Shown piece after piece: positions 25,035 through 33,389 of a DNA stretch of 54,336 nucleotides. The DNA lies in contig JAEXCN010000008.1 in assembly GCA_023402175.1 (NCBI GenBank), positions 1 through 54,336 on the forward strand, read 5' to 3'. Source of the DNA: Pseudomonadota bacterium. Lineage in GTDB: Bacteria > Myxococcota_A > Polyangia > Polyangiales > Polyangiaceae. Numbering within the stretch: position 1 is the stretch's first letter; the number at the start of each line of letters is the position of its first letter. Position numbers and translations under genes: made by a program. Below the pieces are notes generated by a model. That model saw nothing but the letters and a program-made list of their open reading frames with translations. It was not told the DNA's origin and ran no database searches.

Positions 25035-25072
25035 GGAAGCTATTTTGGAATCATTCCCCCAAATATTCTTCC
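25035..25072. terminator. hairpin between convergent RND and cluster B genes
   Basis: In an AT-richer patch, GGAAG (25035-25039) and TATTTTGG (25041-25048) pair with CCAAATA (25059-25065) and CTTCC (25068-25072), with one bulged T and a small internal loop. It lies between the 3' ends of the pump gene (plus) and the IgGFc-binding gene (minus), so it may stop transcription from both sides. Confidence 0.45.
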
Positions 25073-25135
25073 GTTCTTCCTGTGAAATCTCTTCTCGAGC
25101 GCTGGTAACCGAACGGGATTGCGGAGGGCGCTGCG

Positions 25136-26869
25136 TCACCGCACGACGACGTCGTTGATGAACTTCAGGCTCGCGCCCACCGGGTAGCCGTAGCTCACGT
25201 AGATCGAATAGAAGCCTCGCGTCAGGTCTCCGGTCTCGCCCGAGCCCCAGCCCCACACGGTGACGCCGAACGGTGCGTCGCTCGTCATCTCGTGCCGGCC
25301 GTTGTCGCACTGGCCCTGCCCTTCGAAGTTGAAGCGCACGAGGTCGACGCGCGTGTACTCGTAGTCGCCGACGGCCTTCCAGCCGGTGAGCGTGCCCACA
25401 CAATCGAGCTTCACGTCGGAGAAGCCGTTCTTCCCCTTCGTGCGCACCACGACGAGATGCGTCTCGGGGTACGTCGGATCGGTGAAGAAGACGTACGAGC
25501 TCCGGTACTGCTGCGGAGAGATGACGTTGACGAACTCGGGATCGCCCCGGCAGTCCTTCACGTCGGTCGTGTACATCTCGCAGCTGTCCATGTACCCGGC
25601 CATGTAGAACGGATGCGTGTTCCCCTGGCTCTTCACCGTGAAGGGCTCGCCCGTCCGGAACTCCGCGAACTGGCCTTTGTCGAGCGTCTCCGGCGCACCC
25701 TCCGGGCGCTTCGGGACGTAGGTCAGACGCGTGCCGTCGACCGCCGCGAGGATCCGCCACGGCGGGCTCTCGTCCATCGTCGCGTAGCGGTTCCGCGGGC
25801 GAACGGCCACGTACTCGTCGCCGAGCGCGCGCAGCGGAGGGATCTGCTGGTGCGCCGAATCGCATGCAGGAACTCCTTCCGGGATGTTCATGCACGTCGA
25901 GCCGCCCCACACGCCGACGGGCTTGTCGGAGTTGATCGGCGTTCCGATGAGCTCACTCATTTGCCGGAACTGGAGAACCTCGCCCTTCTTGAGCGCGTAC
26001 GTGCGCTCGGTGCCGCGAGGCGCCGGGTCGACGCCCGCGCCGCCCGCCAGATTCGCCGTCGGGGCCAAAGTCACGTGCGTGTCGTCCTCGGCGGCGACGA
26101 TCGCGATCCACGGATCGAGCGAGTTGTCGCCCATCGTCGATGCGGTCCCCGTCTTCGCCTGCGCCGAGAGCACGCCCGGTTGGGGGGTGACCGCGAGGTA
26201 GTTCGTCGCCCAGCTGCTCGTCGGCAAGAGGAGCGTTGCCGATGCGAGCCCGGCGATGCCTCCTCCGTACGGAAAGATGTCGTACATGACGACGGGCTCG
26301 GAGGCCTTCACCCGGAAGGACTTGCCGTACCCGGTGCCCACGATCGACAGGTCGGCCGACATCGCGGGACGCGTCCCCACCGGACACTTCTGCGGAGAGT
26401 CCACCGTGCTCGCGAGGAAGAGGATCGCCACCTGCCCAGGAGCGAGCTCGGAGCTCGCGAGCGGCGTGTACGTGATCGATTTCCCGCTCCCCGACGGGAC
26501 GTAGGCGAACTTCGTCACGTCGAGCGGCTCGTCTCCGTAGGTGACCTCGAGCTTCGTCGCGCGATCGCCCTCGTTGGCCACGAACGCCGCGAAGCAGCCT
26601 CCGCCGACGTTGAATGGAAATCCGCGGGCGTTGTAGGCGCGCGGATAGAAGAGGAGATACTCGCAGCCGATGCTGCTCCGCTCGTTCACCGCGCGCTCGC
26701 ACTCGCTGTCGTGGTTCGGCTCGCTGAACGAAGGATCGTTCTTCAAGTCGGTATCGTCGGCTCCGGCATCGGCGAAGCCGGGTCGATCGCTCGCGGCGCA
26801 CGCAGCGATCGAGGTCGTGAGCGCCGCGTGCGCGAGGAGCGTTCGAAGACCAATCCGTTCAGACAGCAT
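25136..26869 (-). CDS. IgGFc-binding-domain lipoprotein, last gene of cluster B minus unit
   Basis: A 577-residue predicted lipoprotein: signal segment ending TSIAAC (Cys24), then ASDRPGFADAGADD as an acidic linker. Most of the protein matches the IgGFc-binding N-terminal domain seen in many myxobacterial surface proteins, with stretches such as YGDEPLDVTKFAYVPSGSG, DDTHVTLAPTANL, ALKKGEVLQFRQM, KPVGVWGGSTCMNIP and HQQIPPLRALGDEYVAVRPR. The C-terminal part has FGVTVWGWGSGETGDL. The name reflects similarity to human FCGBP; antibody binding is not implied. It starts 10 bp after the RCC1 gene and takes the place that the VWA gene holds in cluster A. Confidence 0.88.
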   Translation of the reverse strand: MLSERIGLRTLLAHAALTTSIAACAASDRPGFADAGADDTDLKNDPSFSEPNHDSECERAVNERSSIGCEYLLFYPRAYNARGFPFNVGGGCFAAFVANEGDRATKLEVTYGDEPLDVTKFAYVPSGSGKSITYTPLASSELAPGQVAILFLASTVDSPQKCPVGTRPAMSADLSIVGTGYGKSFRVKASEPVVMYDIFPYGGGIAGLASATLLLPTSSWATNYLAVTPQPGVLSAQAKTGTASTMGDNSLDPWIAIVAAEDDTHVTLAPTANLAGGAGVDPAPRGTERTYALKKGEVLQFRQMSELIGTPINSDKPVGVWGGSTCMNIPEGVPACDSAHQQIPPLRALGDEYVAVRPRNRYATMDESPPWRILAAVDGTRLTYVPKRPEGAPETLDKGQFAEFRTGEPFTVKSQGNTHPFYMAGYMDSCEMYTTDVKDCRGDPEFVNVISPQQYRSSYVFFTDPTYPETHLVVVRTKGKNGFSDVKLDCVGTLTGWKAVGDYEYTRVDLVRFNFEGQGQCDNGRHEMTSDAPFGVTVWGWGSGETGDLTRGFYSIYVSYGYPVGASLKFINDVVVR

Positions 26870-26879
26870 GCTCGCTCTC

Positions 26880-28313
26880 TCAGAGGTTGACGTTCTGCGG
26901 CGTCGGCCGGATGTCGTCGCCCGGTTGGATCGCGGTCTGACCGAGCGCCCCGCGCGAGTTGTCGCCCCAGCACTTGAGCCTGCGCTCACCGACGCGCGCG
27001 CACGTGAACACGGAGCCCGCCGCGATGTCCGTCGCGTGGGTTAGCCCCGGGACGAGGGTCGCCTCGAGCGTCCACGTCTTTCTCACCGGATGACCGAGCT
27101 GCGCGTGGGCGTTCGAGCCCCAGCAGCGGACCGTGCCGTTCGAGAGCAACGCGCAGAAATGGAGCTCGGGCGTGGTCTCGGTCGTGTAGCCGCCGGCGAT
27201 CTTGATCACGCCGGCGAGCGGCTGCTTCGTATCGGCATCGATGACGGGCTTCGGCTCGGGCTGAGGCGGGTCCATGAACTCCTTGCACGTGCCCGTCGAG
27301 CACTGGCCCCAGCAGCGGACCGTGCCGTCGTCCATCAGCGCGCACGTGTCGTGGAGGGCGGCGGCGACCTGACGGACATTGCCGGTCAGGCCCGTCACGC
27401 GCGCCGGGACCATGTAGTTCGACGGCCGGTTTCCGGAAGGCACGGGGGTGCCGTCCGGGCGCGTCGTGACTCCAAGCTGCCCGTACCAGTTCCAGCCCCA
27501 GCACCAGACCGCGTCGCCCGACGCGCTTCGCGCGCACGAGTGAGAGTCGCCGAGAGCGAGGTCCTGACCGGGGAAGATCCCCTGCCCGGCCGGATCGGGC
27601 AGGTACGTCGGGGAGCTCTTCGGCGACTCGTCGCCGACGCCGAGCCGGCCATATCCGTTGCTGCCCCAGCACATGACCGGTCCGCCCCCGTTCAGTCGCG
27701 TGCAGGTGTGCTGCCTGCCGGCAGCGAGCTCGACGACGCCGCCGATCGTCACGGTCATCGGCGGAGAGGTCAGCTTCCCTTTGACGCCGTTCCCGAGCTG
27801 GTACGTGGAATTGCTTCCCCAGCATCGGATCAGACCGCCGCCCGTCATCGCGCATGCGAAGTCGGAGCCGATCGACACCTTGCGGACGTCGTCCACCGCG
27901 AGCTCGGTCGGCGCTGCGACGAAGGCGTAGCCGCCGTCGCGACCGACGCCCACCTGGCCGTTCGAGTCGTAGCCCCAGCACTTGAGGACGTTCGCTTTCT
28001 CCGGCGTGTCGACGATGGCGCACGCGACGTCGAGCCCGGCCGCGATGGAGCGAATCGGATTCGCGGTCGGATCCTCGTCGATGACGTCCGGGTCGCCGGC
28101 GTCCGCGTCGGGATCCGCATCGGAGCCGGCATCGAGCGGATCGCTCGCGTCGTCGCGGTCCGCCGCGTCCACCTCGGGCACCGATGCCTCGAGGCGCTGC
28201 GTCGGCGATCCCGAATCGGACCCATCGATCACGGCCGGGTCGTCCGTCGTCGCGCAGCCGTACCAGACCGCGCACGAGGCAAGCGCAAAGAAGCCAATCG
28301 CGAGCTTGTTCAT
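26880..28313 (-). CDS. RCC1-repeat lipoprotein (cluster B)
   Basis: A 477-residue predicted lipoprotein: a short signal segment ending WYGC (Cys20, a weak lipobox), then ATTDD and a strongly acidic linker (DAGSDADPDADAGDPD). Residues ~85-470 hold at least seven RCC1-type repeats with paired Cys and a C-W-G core: LKCWGYDSNGQVGVG, IRCWGSNSTYQLGNG, VMCWGSNGYGRLGVG, VWCWGWNWYGQLGV, VRCWGQCSTGTC, VRCWGSNAHAQLG and LKCWGDNSRGALGQ. A seven-bladed propeller is likely. The start overlaps the upstream propeller gene by 4 bp. The paralogue is at 7489-8829. Confidence 0.92.
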   Translation of the reverse strand: MNKLAIGFFALASCAVWYGCATTDDPAVIDGSDSGSPTQRLEASVPEVDAADRDDASDPLDAGSDADPDADAGDPDVIDEDPTANPIRSIAAGLDVACAIVDTPEKANVLKCWGYDSNGQVGVGRDGGYAFVAAPTELAVDDVRKVSIGSDFACAMTGGGLIRCWGSNSTYQLGNGVKGKLTSPPMTVTIGGVVELAAGRQHTCTRLNGGGPVMCWGSNGYGRLGVGDESPKSSPTYLPDPAGQGIFPGQDLALGDSHSCARSASGDAVWCWGWNWYGQLGVTTRPDGTPVPSGNRPSNYMVPARVTGLTGNVRQVAAALHDTCALMDDGTVRCWGQCSTGTCKEFMDPPQPEPKPVIDADTKQPLAGVIKIAGGYTTETTPELHFCALLSNGTVRCWGSNAHAQLGHPVRKTWTLEATLVPGLTHATDIAAGSVFTCARVGERRLKCWGDNSRGALGQTAIQPGDDIRPTPQNVNL

Positions 28314-29503
28314 GGATGCCTCCGAAGCGCAACGCCCTGCCCGTCAGCGCACTTGCCCACGGCCCAGACGTCGTTTGCGCTCGATCCCCAGAGCGAGAGC
28401 GTGCAGTCGAAGATCCGCCCGTGCACCGCGGTCGAGGAGAGCGACCAACTCGTGTCCGTCAGATGCACGATCCTGCCAAGCTGTCCCGACGCCCAGACGT
28501 TGCTCGGGCTGGTCCCCCAGATCGACGTGTACTTGAGATAACCGTCCTGAGCCGCCCCGCTCGGCGGGACTCGCGATTGCACGGCCGTGATGTTCCCGTT
28601 CGCGTCCTCCTTCCAGTTGTAGACGTCGCCGCGCTCCGTGAGGATCCAGAGGTCGGTAGGGCCAGCCATCCAGACGTTCGCGATCGTGGTCGTGCCGCGA
28701 TCCCACGGGAGCGTCGACGACCACCAGGGGAAGGACATGTCCGAGGTGATGTCGTCGCTCAGGTCGATGGTCTCCTGGTCCGTGCGGTAGACACCGCTGC
28801 TTCCCCAGGCCCAGAGCGCGCCCTGCGCCGTTCCGGTGATTCCAGTGAAGGAGACGTAGCGCGAATACGGCACGAGACTCCAGACGCCGGCGGGGTCTCG
28901 ATGCATGAACGCGCGTTCGCTTCGCATCGTCGCCCACACATCGCCCTGGCCGTTGCCCCAGACGCCGACGAGCTCGAGGGTCGTGTTGCTCTGCTGAGGA
29001 GACCAGCTCGTTCCATCCCAGTGCAGCACCGTTCCGAAACGGCCCACGGCCCACACGTCGTTCGGGCCGGTCCCCCAGATCCCGAAGAGCGGCCACTGGG
29101 TGCCGCTCTCGAAGCGGGTCCACTTGGTTCCGTCCCAGTGCACGATCGTCCCGTACCAGCCCACGGCCCACACGTCGTTGGGACCGCTTCCCCAGACGGC
29201 TTCCAGGTTCGGCGAGGTCAGCTCGGTTTGACACCAGCCATCGGCGCTGCACGGGCCTGCGTCGACATCGGGGTCCGCTCCGCCGTCGTCCAGCGAGCTT
29301 CCGTCATGTTGCCCGACGTCCTCGCCGCCATCGGACGGAACGGCCGCCTCGAGGGAGGCGTCCGCGAGCCCTGCGTCCGCGACGAGCGGATCGCCGTCGT
29401 CCGACGTGCACCCCACGAAGAGCGCCGCCGCGAACGCCGCCGTCCAGATGGTCACCCCATACGTCCACGATCTCAGCATGTGCATTCTCATTGTCGCTCT
29501 CAC
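28310..29503 (-). CDS. DVWAVG-type propeller lipoprotein (cluster B)
   Basis: A 397-residue predicted lipoprotein with Cys32 in LFVGC as the likely lipidation site, then TSDDGD and an acidic linker. Clear repeats of the DVWAVG type follow: EAVWGSGPNDVWAVGWYGTI, GIWGTGPNDVWAVGRFGTVL, GVWGNGQGDVWATM, IWGTSPSNVWASGQLGRIV and LWGSSANDVWAVGKCADG, often with H-W-D-G-T-x-W behind them. The start could be GTG at 29503, which overlaps the upstream stop (GTGA) as elsewhere in these clusters, or ATG at 29491. Unlike cluster A, only one propeller gene is present. Confidence 0.88.
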   Translation of the reverse strand: MRATMRMHMLRSWTYGVTIWTAAFAAALFVGCTSDDGDPLVADAGLADASLEAAVPSDGGEDVGQHDGSSLDDGGADPDVDAGPCSADGWCQTELTSPNLEAVWGSGPNDVWAVGWYGTIVHWDGTKWTRFESGTQWPLFGIWGTGPNDVWAVGRFGTVLHWDGTSWSPQQSNTTLELVGVWGNGQGDVWATMRSERAFMHRDPAGVWSLVPYSRYVSFTGITGTAQGALWAWGSSGVYRTDQETIDLSDDITSDMSFPWWSSTLPWDRGTTTIANVWMAGPTDLWILTERGDVYNWKEDANGNITAVQSRVPPSGAAQDGYLKYTSIWGTSPSNVWASGQLGRIVHLTDTSWSLSSTAVHGRIFDCTLSLWGSSANDVWAVGKCADGQGVALRRHP

Positions 29504-30711
29504 TGAGGAATCGTCGTTCCACCGTCACACGGGACCGTCGCGCAGACGCCTTCGACGCACGGCTGGCCCGCGCTGCACGCGGTCTCGCATTTCCCGCAGT
29601 GGTTTCCGTCGAAGCGAAGCCACGCCTCGCAACCGTCGCCCAGGTCCTTGTTGCAGTCGGCGTAACCCGGGTCGCAGGCGTAGCCGCACTTGCCCTGCTC
29701 GCAGGTCACTTGGATGTTGCCGCCGCCGTCGAGCCCCAAGCCCGGACACTTGTTCCCGCATGCACCGCAGTGGTCCGGATTGCTGCCGAGCGCGACGCAC
29801 ACGCCATCGCAGAGCACCTGACCGTCCTCGCAGCAGTTGGTCTTCGTCGGATCGCAGACGCAGCGCTTCTGGGAGCAGACCTCACCGGCCTTGCAGGCGT
29901 GCCCGCAGGCGCCGCAGTCCTCGCTCGTGGTCAGGCTCGTCTCGCAGCCGTTGCTGGCATTGCCGTCGCACTCTCCCCAGTCTTTGGCGCAGACGATCCC
30001 GCAGTCGCCCTCCGCGCATCCCCACTGAACGTGATCCTTCAGGTCGAGATCGGGTGGAGGGTTGTTGCAGACGTTGCCGCAGCTCCCGCAATTGAAGAAG
30101 TCCTCCTTCGTGTCCACGCACTCCGCGTCGGAGCACTGCCCGGATCCGCACGCCGTCAGACCATCCGGGCATCCGCACGTCCCGAAGACGCAGGCCTGCC
30201 CGTCCGGACATTTGTTCCCGCACGCACCGCAGTTGTCCGGGTCACACGTGACGTTCACCTCGCATCCGTCTTCGAGGTAACCGTTGCAGTTCGCGAGCGT
30301 GTCGAGGCAGCGCGAAGAGCACTTGCCCTCGACGCAGTCCCACTGCAGGTTCATCGTCGCGGCCGCGCCCGACTGCATGTACGCCCGAAGCACGGGATCG
30401 TCGGGGCACTGCCGCCCGCATGCACCGCAGTTGTTCGGATCGTCACTGAGGTGAGTTCCGCAGCGATGCGGGGACGTCGGACAATCGGCGTACGGATACG
30501 GGCACTCGGTGCTGACGCACATCTCTACCGGCGGAGTTCCCGCGTCGTCCTCCGGTGTCGCGAGCGGCGGCGCGACGCCCGCTTCCGAAGTCGGTCCAAA
30601 ACCTCCGACGACGACACGCCCGTCGTCCGTGCAGGACGCGGACGCGATCACGATGGCGAGCGGGAGGGCGAGCGCGATGCACCCCACCGGCGTGGCAACG
30701 CGGCGTTTCAT
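29500..30711 (-). CDS. Cys-rich NCGxCG-repeat lipoprotein (cluster B)
   Basis: A 403-residue predicted lipoprotein: signal segment ending ASASC (Cys27), followed by TDDG. Six repeats of the [ND]-[NHD]-C-G-x-C-x-x-x-C type are seen: DPNNCGACGRQC, DPDNCGACGNKC, DFFNCGSCGNVC, EDCGACGHAC, NPDHCGACGNKC and GNHCGKCETAC. Intervening segments contain C-N-x-[DY]-x-x-D-G-C-E and GYADCNKDLGDGCE. A disulfide-stabilised elongated surface protein is likely. The plan matches the cluster A protein at 11347-12456. Start and stop both overlap neighbours by 4 bp. Confidence 0.88.
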   Translation of the reverse strand: MKRRVATPVGCIALALPLAIVIASASCTDDGRVVVGGFGPTSEAGVAPPLATPEDDAGTPPVEMCVSTECPYPYADCPTSPHRCGTHLSDDPNNCGACGRQCPDDPVLRAYMQSGAAATMNLQWDCVEGKCSSRCLDTLANCNGYLEDGCEVNVTCDPDNCGACGNKCPDGQACVFGTCGCPDGLTACGSGQCSDAECVDTKEDFFNCGSCGNVCNNPPPDLDLKDHVQWGCAEGDCGIVCAKDWGECDGNASNGCETSLTTSEDCGACGHACKAGEVCSQKRCVCDPTKTNCCEDGQVLCDGVCVALGSNPDHCGACGNKCPGLGLDGGGNIQVTCEQGKCGYACDPGYADCNKDLGDGCEAWLRFDGNHCGKCETACSAGQPCVEGVCATVPCDGGTTIPQ

Positions 30712-31442
30712 CGTTCACCTTTGGATTCCTGGAGGACCCGATGGAGGCGCTCGGCGTACGGGGTCTCGCCATGCTGCTCCGAGAAACGTGCTGCCCGCGC
30801 GTGCGCCTGTGCGCGCTCGCCGGTCATTGCCAGCGCTTCGATGCGCATCACTTCGATCTCCTCCTTGAACTGGCCTTCGTTCGAGAAACTTTTCGTGTAC
30901 CGCGCGACCACTTCGAGGCATGCGCGGCCTCGTCCTCGACCGAGCTCGGCGCGTGCTTGCTCCACGAGCGCGAGCTCCAGGACGAACGTGTCCGCGACGG
31001 ACGCGCTCGGCGAAGCGGCTCGCGCCGGTGCGCGCGGCAGGTCTTCGATGCGGACGGTCTCTATTGGCGCGCTCTCCGCGACGTGCGTGATCGGCGCCGG
31101 GCCCGTCGCCGCGACCGGCACTGCCGGGACCGAAGGAGGTCCTGCGCTCACGACGTCTGCGCTCACGACGTCTGGGCGCACCGTCAGCGCCGCCTCCGAG
31201 GCCGCGAGCGCGAGCAACGCCGCACCGGCGGCCATCGCGAGCTTCAGCGTCGTGCTCGACGCCCGCCATCCCTTCGGCGACGGTGCCGAGCCGCCGACGT
31301 TCGCGAGCACGCGGTCGGCCGCGCCCTCGGGCGGGTCGTCCCGATCGAGCAGCGTGCGAAGACGAGCGAGATCCGGGTCGCGCGAGAAGAGCCGCTCCGG
31401 CTCCTCCGTCATGCCCGCTCGCGCGTCGCTTCCGTCGACCAT
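30708..31442 (-). CDS. anti-sigma-like membrane protein 1 (cluster B)
   Basis: A 244-residue protein. Residues ~11-50 (MTEEPERLFSRDPDLARLRT, then LLDRDDPP) match the N terminus of the protein at 33386-34099 (MKEPERLFASDPDLTRLHDL). One membrane span (LAMAAGAALLALAAS) is followed by a Pro/Ala linker and a C-terminal helical domain (ELALVEQARAELGRGRGRAC ... IEALAMTGERAQAHARAARF). ATG 31442 is chosen because the upstream element shared with the sigma gene lies exactly 18 nt before it, as at 32769; ATG 31412 is an alternative. It heads the minus-strand unit of cluster B and overlaps the Cys-rich gene by 4 bp. There is no sigma gene directly in front, unlike cluster A. Confidence 0.78.
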   Translation of the reverse strand: MVDGSDARAGMTEEPERLFSRDPDLARLRTLLDRDDPPEGAADRVLANVGGSAPSPKGWRASSTTLKLAMAAGAALLALAASEAALTVRPDVVSADVVSAGPPSVPAVPVAATGPAPITHVAESAPIETVRIEDLPRAPARAASPSASVADTFVLELALVEQARAELGRGRGRACLEVVARYTKSFSNEGQFKEEIEVMRIEALAMTGERAQAHARAARFSEQHGETPYAERLHRVLQESKGER

Positions 31443-31460
31443 CGCCCCTAAATGGGACAG

Positions 31461-31486
31461 CGGCCTCCGTTTGCTCACGAAAAGCG
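31461..31486 (-). promoter_or_regulatory. shared upstream element, cluster B minus unit
   Basis: A 26-nt stretch on the minus strand (31486 to 31461), core CTTTTCGTGAGCAA, matching the element at 32725-32750 at 21 of 26 positions. It ends 18 nt before the ATG at 31442, the same distance as at the sigma gene. The following 18 nt are also similar (11 of 18), including CATTTAG against CATTAAG. This looks like a conserved promoter for one sigma factor. Confidence 0.5.
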
Positions 31487-31565
31487 ACGCGACCGACGAA
31501 TCCGCACGGGCCGACTATTTTGTTGCGAGCCGGCCGTTGCAGTGTCGTCATGACGACTACCCGCC

Positions 31566-32714
31566 ATGGCCCTCGGTCGTCGATGTCGATGGGGCGCCGC
31601 CGGCGTCTTCCTTCTGATCGGCGTGGTGCCCGCTCAGGCCCGTGCGGATGACGCTGCGCCGACGGGCATGACGGTCAGCGTCGAGTACCGTGCGCCGACG
31701 GGGTGTCCATCGCGAGGCGAGCTCCTCGACAGCGTACGCCGCTACACGACGCGGTGGAGCCTCGTCGACGACGGAGCGTCGCGGGGCTTCGCGATCGTCC
31801 TCGATCGGACCAACGCCTCCGCCCGCGGCACGCTCGAGATCGCGGTGGGCGGTCGCAAGACCCGCAAGGTCGTCTCGGGACCGACCTGCGCGACGGTCGC
31901 GCGGGCGCTTGCGGTGATGGTCGCGCTCGTGATCGACCCGGGTGCGTCGATCGCTGGTCGTGAGGAGCCTGTTTCTCCAACCGACACATCGCCGGAGCCG
32001 GAGCGCTCCGACGAGCCACTGGAGATCGAGGCATCTCCGGAGGGCAGCGAGGACGCCCCGCCATCGCAGGCAACCATCCCTCGCAAGAAGGGACGGCGCG
32101 CTCGGCCCACGAAACCGAACGCCGTCACGAGCGCGCCTCGGTGGATGTTCGAGCTGCGTCACGAGCTGAGCTCGGCTGTCACGAGCCGGGCGATGACGCT
32201 CATCGGGGGCTCCGTCGACCTCCAGGTTCCCCTGTTCCGGAGCCGCGACCCACGGAGCAGCGTCATCGGCGCGTCGTCCGCCGGGATTGGCCTCCGCCAG
32301 AGCCTTCCGAGGGACGTCGGTGTGCCAGGGGGGAGCACGGACTTCCTCTGGTCCGCGGGGACGATGCGGATCTGCCCGCTTCGACTTCGGCTCCTCGGCG
32401 ACCGGCTCGACCTCGCGCCGTGTGTCGAGGGCAATGTGGGCGTCTTGCGAGCCGAGAGCCGCGGGATCCCGTTCGCGCAGCGAACCCGCAAGCACTGGAT
32501 CGACGGGGGCGTCTCCGCGCTCGGCGTGTGGCACCTCCCCGGCCCATGGGTCGCCACGGCGGCCGTTGCCCTCGTGACGCCACTCACGCGCCACCGCTTC
32601 GAGGTCGTCGAGCTGGCCTCCCTCTCCGCGGCATCGGGTCCCCGCACCCAGCTCGTTTCCCAGGCGCCGATCCTCGGGATCACCGCCGGCCTGGGCCTCG
32701 GTCTCGAGCTCTGA
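31566..32714 (+). CDS. exported two-domain protein, two-Cys domain plus beta-rich C terminus (cluster B)
   Basis: A 382-residue protein with a signal peptide (GAAGVFLLIGVVPAQARA, cut near ARADD). The N-terminal domain has two conserved Cys (YRAPTGCPSRGELLDSVRRY and VVSGPTCATVARALAVMVAL), spaced like the paralogue at 12543-13517. A long acidic Pro/Glu/Ser linker and a basic patch (RKKGRRARPTK) precede a beta-rich C-terminal half of repeated strands, ending LGLGLEL. An outer-membrane or periplasmic location is likely but unproven. The gene is transcribed away from the lipoprotein unit and is followed by the ECF sigma gene after 54 bp. Confidence 0.8.
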   Translation: MALGRRCRWGAAGVFLLIGVVPAQARADDAAPTGMTVSVEYRAPTGCPSRGELLDSVRRYTTRWSLVDDGASRGFAIVLDRTNASARGTLEIAVGGRKTRKVVSGPTCATVARALAVMVALVIDPGASIAGREEPVSPTDTSPEPERSDEPLEIEASPEGSEDAPPSQATIPRKKGRRARPTKPNAVTSAPRWMFELRHELSSAVTSRAMTLIGGSVDLQVPLFRSRDPRSSVIGASSAGIGLRQSLPRDVGVPGGSTDFLWSAGTMRICPLRLRLLGDRLDLAPCVEGNVGVLRAESRGIPFAQRTRKHWIDGGVSALGVWHLPGPWVATAAVALVTPLTRHRFEVVELASLSAASGPRTQLVSQAPILGITAGLGLGLEL

Positions 32715-32724
32715 GGCCGCCCGT

Positions 32725-32750
32725 CACTTTTTGTGAGCAAGTCGAGGCCG
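32725..32750 (+). promoter_or_regulatory. shared upstream element, cluster B sigma gene
   Basis: Core CTTTTTGTGAGCAAG followed by TCGAGGCCG. It matches the minus-strand element at 31461-31486 at 21 of 26 positions and, like it, ends 18 nt before a start codon (ATG 32769). The region between contains CATTAAG. Possibly an autoregulated ECF promoter; the exact -35 and -10 boxes are not defined. Confidence 0.5.
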
Positions 32751-32768
32751 ATCTCTCATTAAGCTCCG

Positions 32769-33389
32769 ATGGCCGCTGCCTGCCAGGTACCTCGGATGGC
32801 GTCGAAGGAGCCCGAGCGGACTGCTCATGCCCCGCTCGAAGAGGAGCGCTCGGGCCGCGATGCGCTCGAAGACGCCCGCAAGGCGCGCCTGCGGCAGCTC
32901 ATTGCCGATCACTTCAACCCAGTGTGGAAGTTCCTCCGCCGGATCGGTGTCCCCGCCCAGCTCGCCGAGGACGTCTCGCAGGAGGTCTTCCTCGTCGCGC
33001 ATCGCCGTATCGACGACATCAAGGCGGGGGTGAGCAGCGAGCGCTCGTTCCTGCTCGGGACGGCGTATCGGGTGAGCCGCGAGCTCGGCCGCAAGGCCCA
33101 CCGCGAGTCTCTGCAGGACGTCGACACCGAGCTGGCGTCCATGCCGACCCCGGAAGAGCAGCTCGACGAGAAGCGCGCGTGCGAGGTCATCTACCGGCTC
33201 CTCTCCGAGCTCGACGACGACGTGCGCGCGATCTTCGTCATGTACGAGATGGACGGCATGACGATGAACGAGATCGCGCAGGTGCTCGGCTTGCCGATCG
33301 GCACCGTAGGGTCTCGCCTTCGTCGTGCGCGAGACGACTTCAAAGCTCGGTTCGAGCGCCACCGCAAGCGGCTGAAGGAGGTCCGATGA
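32769..33389 (+). CDS. ECF (sigma-70 family) RNA polymerase sigma factor (cluster B)
   Basis: A 206-residue sigma factor. Region 2 is LRQLIADHFNPVWKFLRRIG and LAEDVSQEVFLVAHRR (D-V-x-Q-E-V-F). Region 4 is EMDGMTMNEIAQVLGLPIGT then VGSRLRRARDDF, a standard helix-turn-helix. Without region 3 it is ECF-like. The start is ATG 32769 or ATG 32796 (MASKEPERTAHA); the first is favoured by the conserved 18-nt spacing from the upstream element. The stop overlaps the following anti-sigma-like gene by 4 bp, and AAGGAGGT just before that ATG is a strong ribosome-binding site. It is probably the regulator of both cluster B units. Confidence 0.93.
   Translation: MAAACQVPRMASKEPERTAHAPLEEERSGRDALEDARKARLRQLIADHFNPVWKFLRRIGVPAQLAEDVSQEVFLVAHRRIDDIKAGVSSERSFLLGTAYRVSRELGRKAHRESLQDVDTELASMPTPEEQLDEKRACEVIYRLLSELDDDVRAIFVMYEMDGMTMNEIAQVLGLPIGTVGSRLRRARDDFKARFERHRKRLKEVR

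Noticed and set aside
32141..33385. Upstream extension of the frame that ends in the anti-sigma-like gene at 34099
   Set aside because: This part overlaps the exported protein and sigma gene in another frame; the ATGA coupling and AAGGAGGT at 33386 fix the true start.
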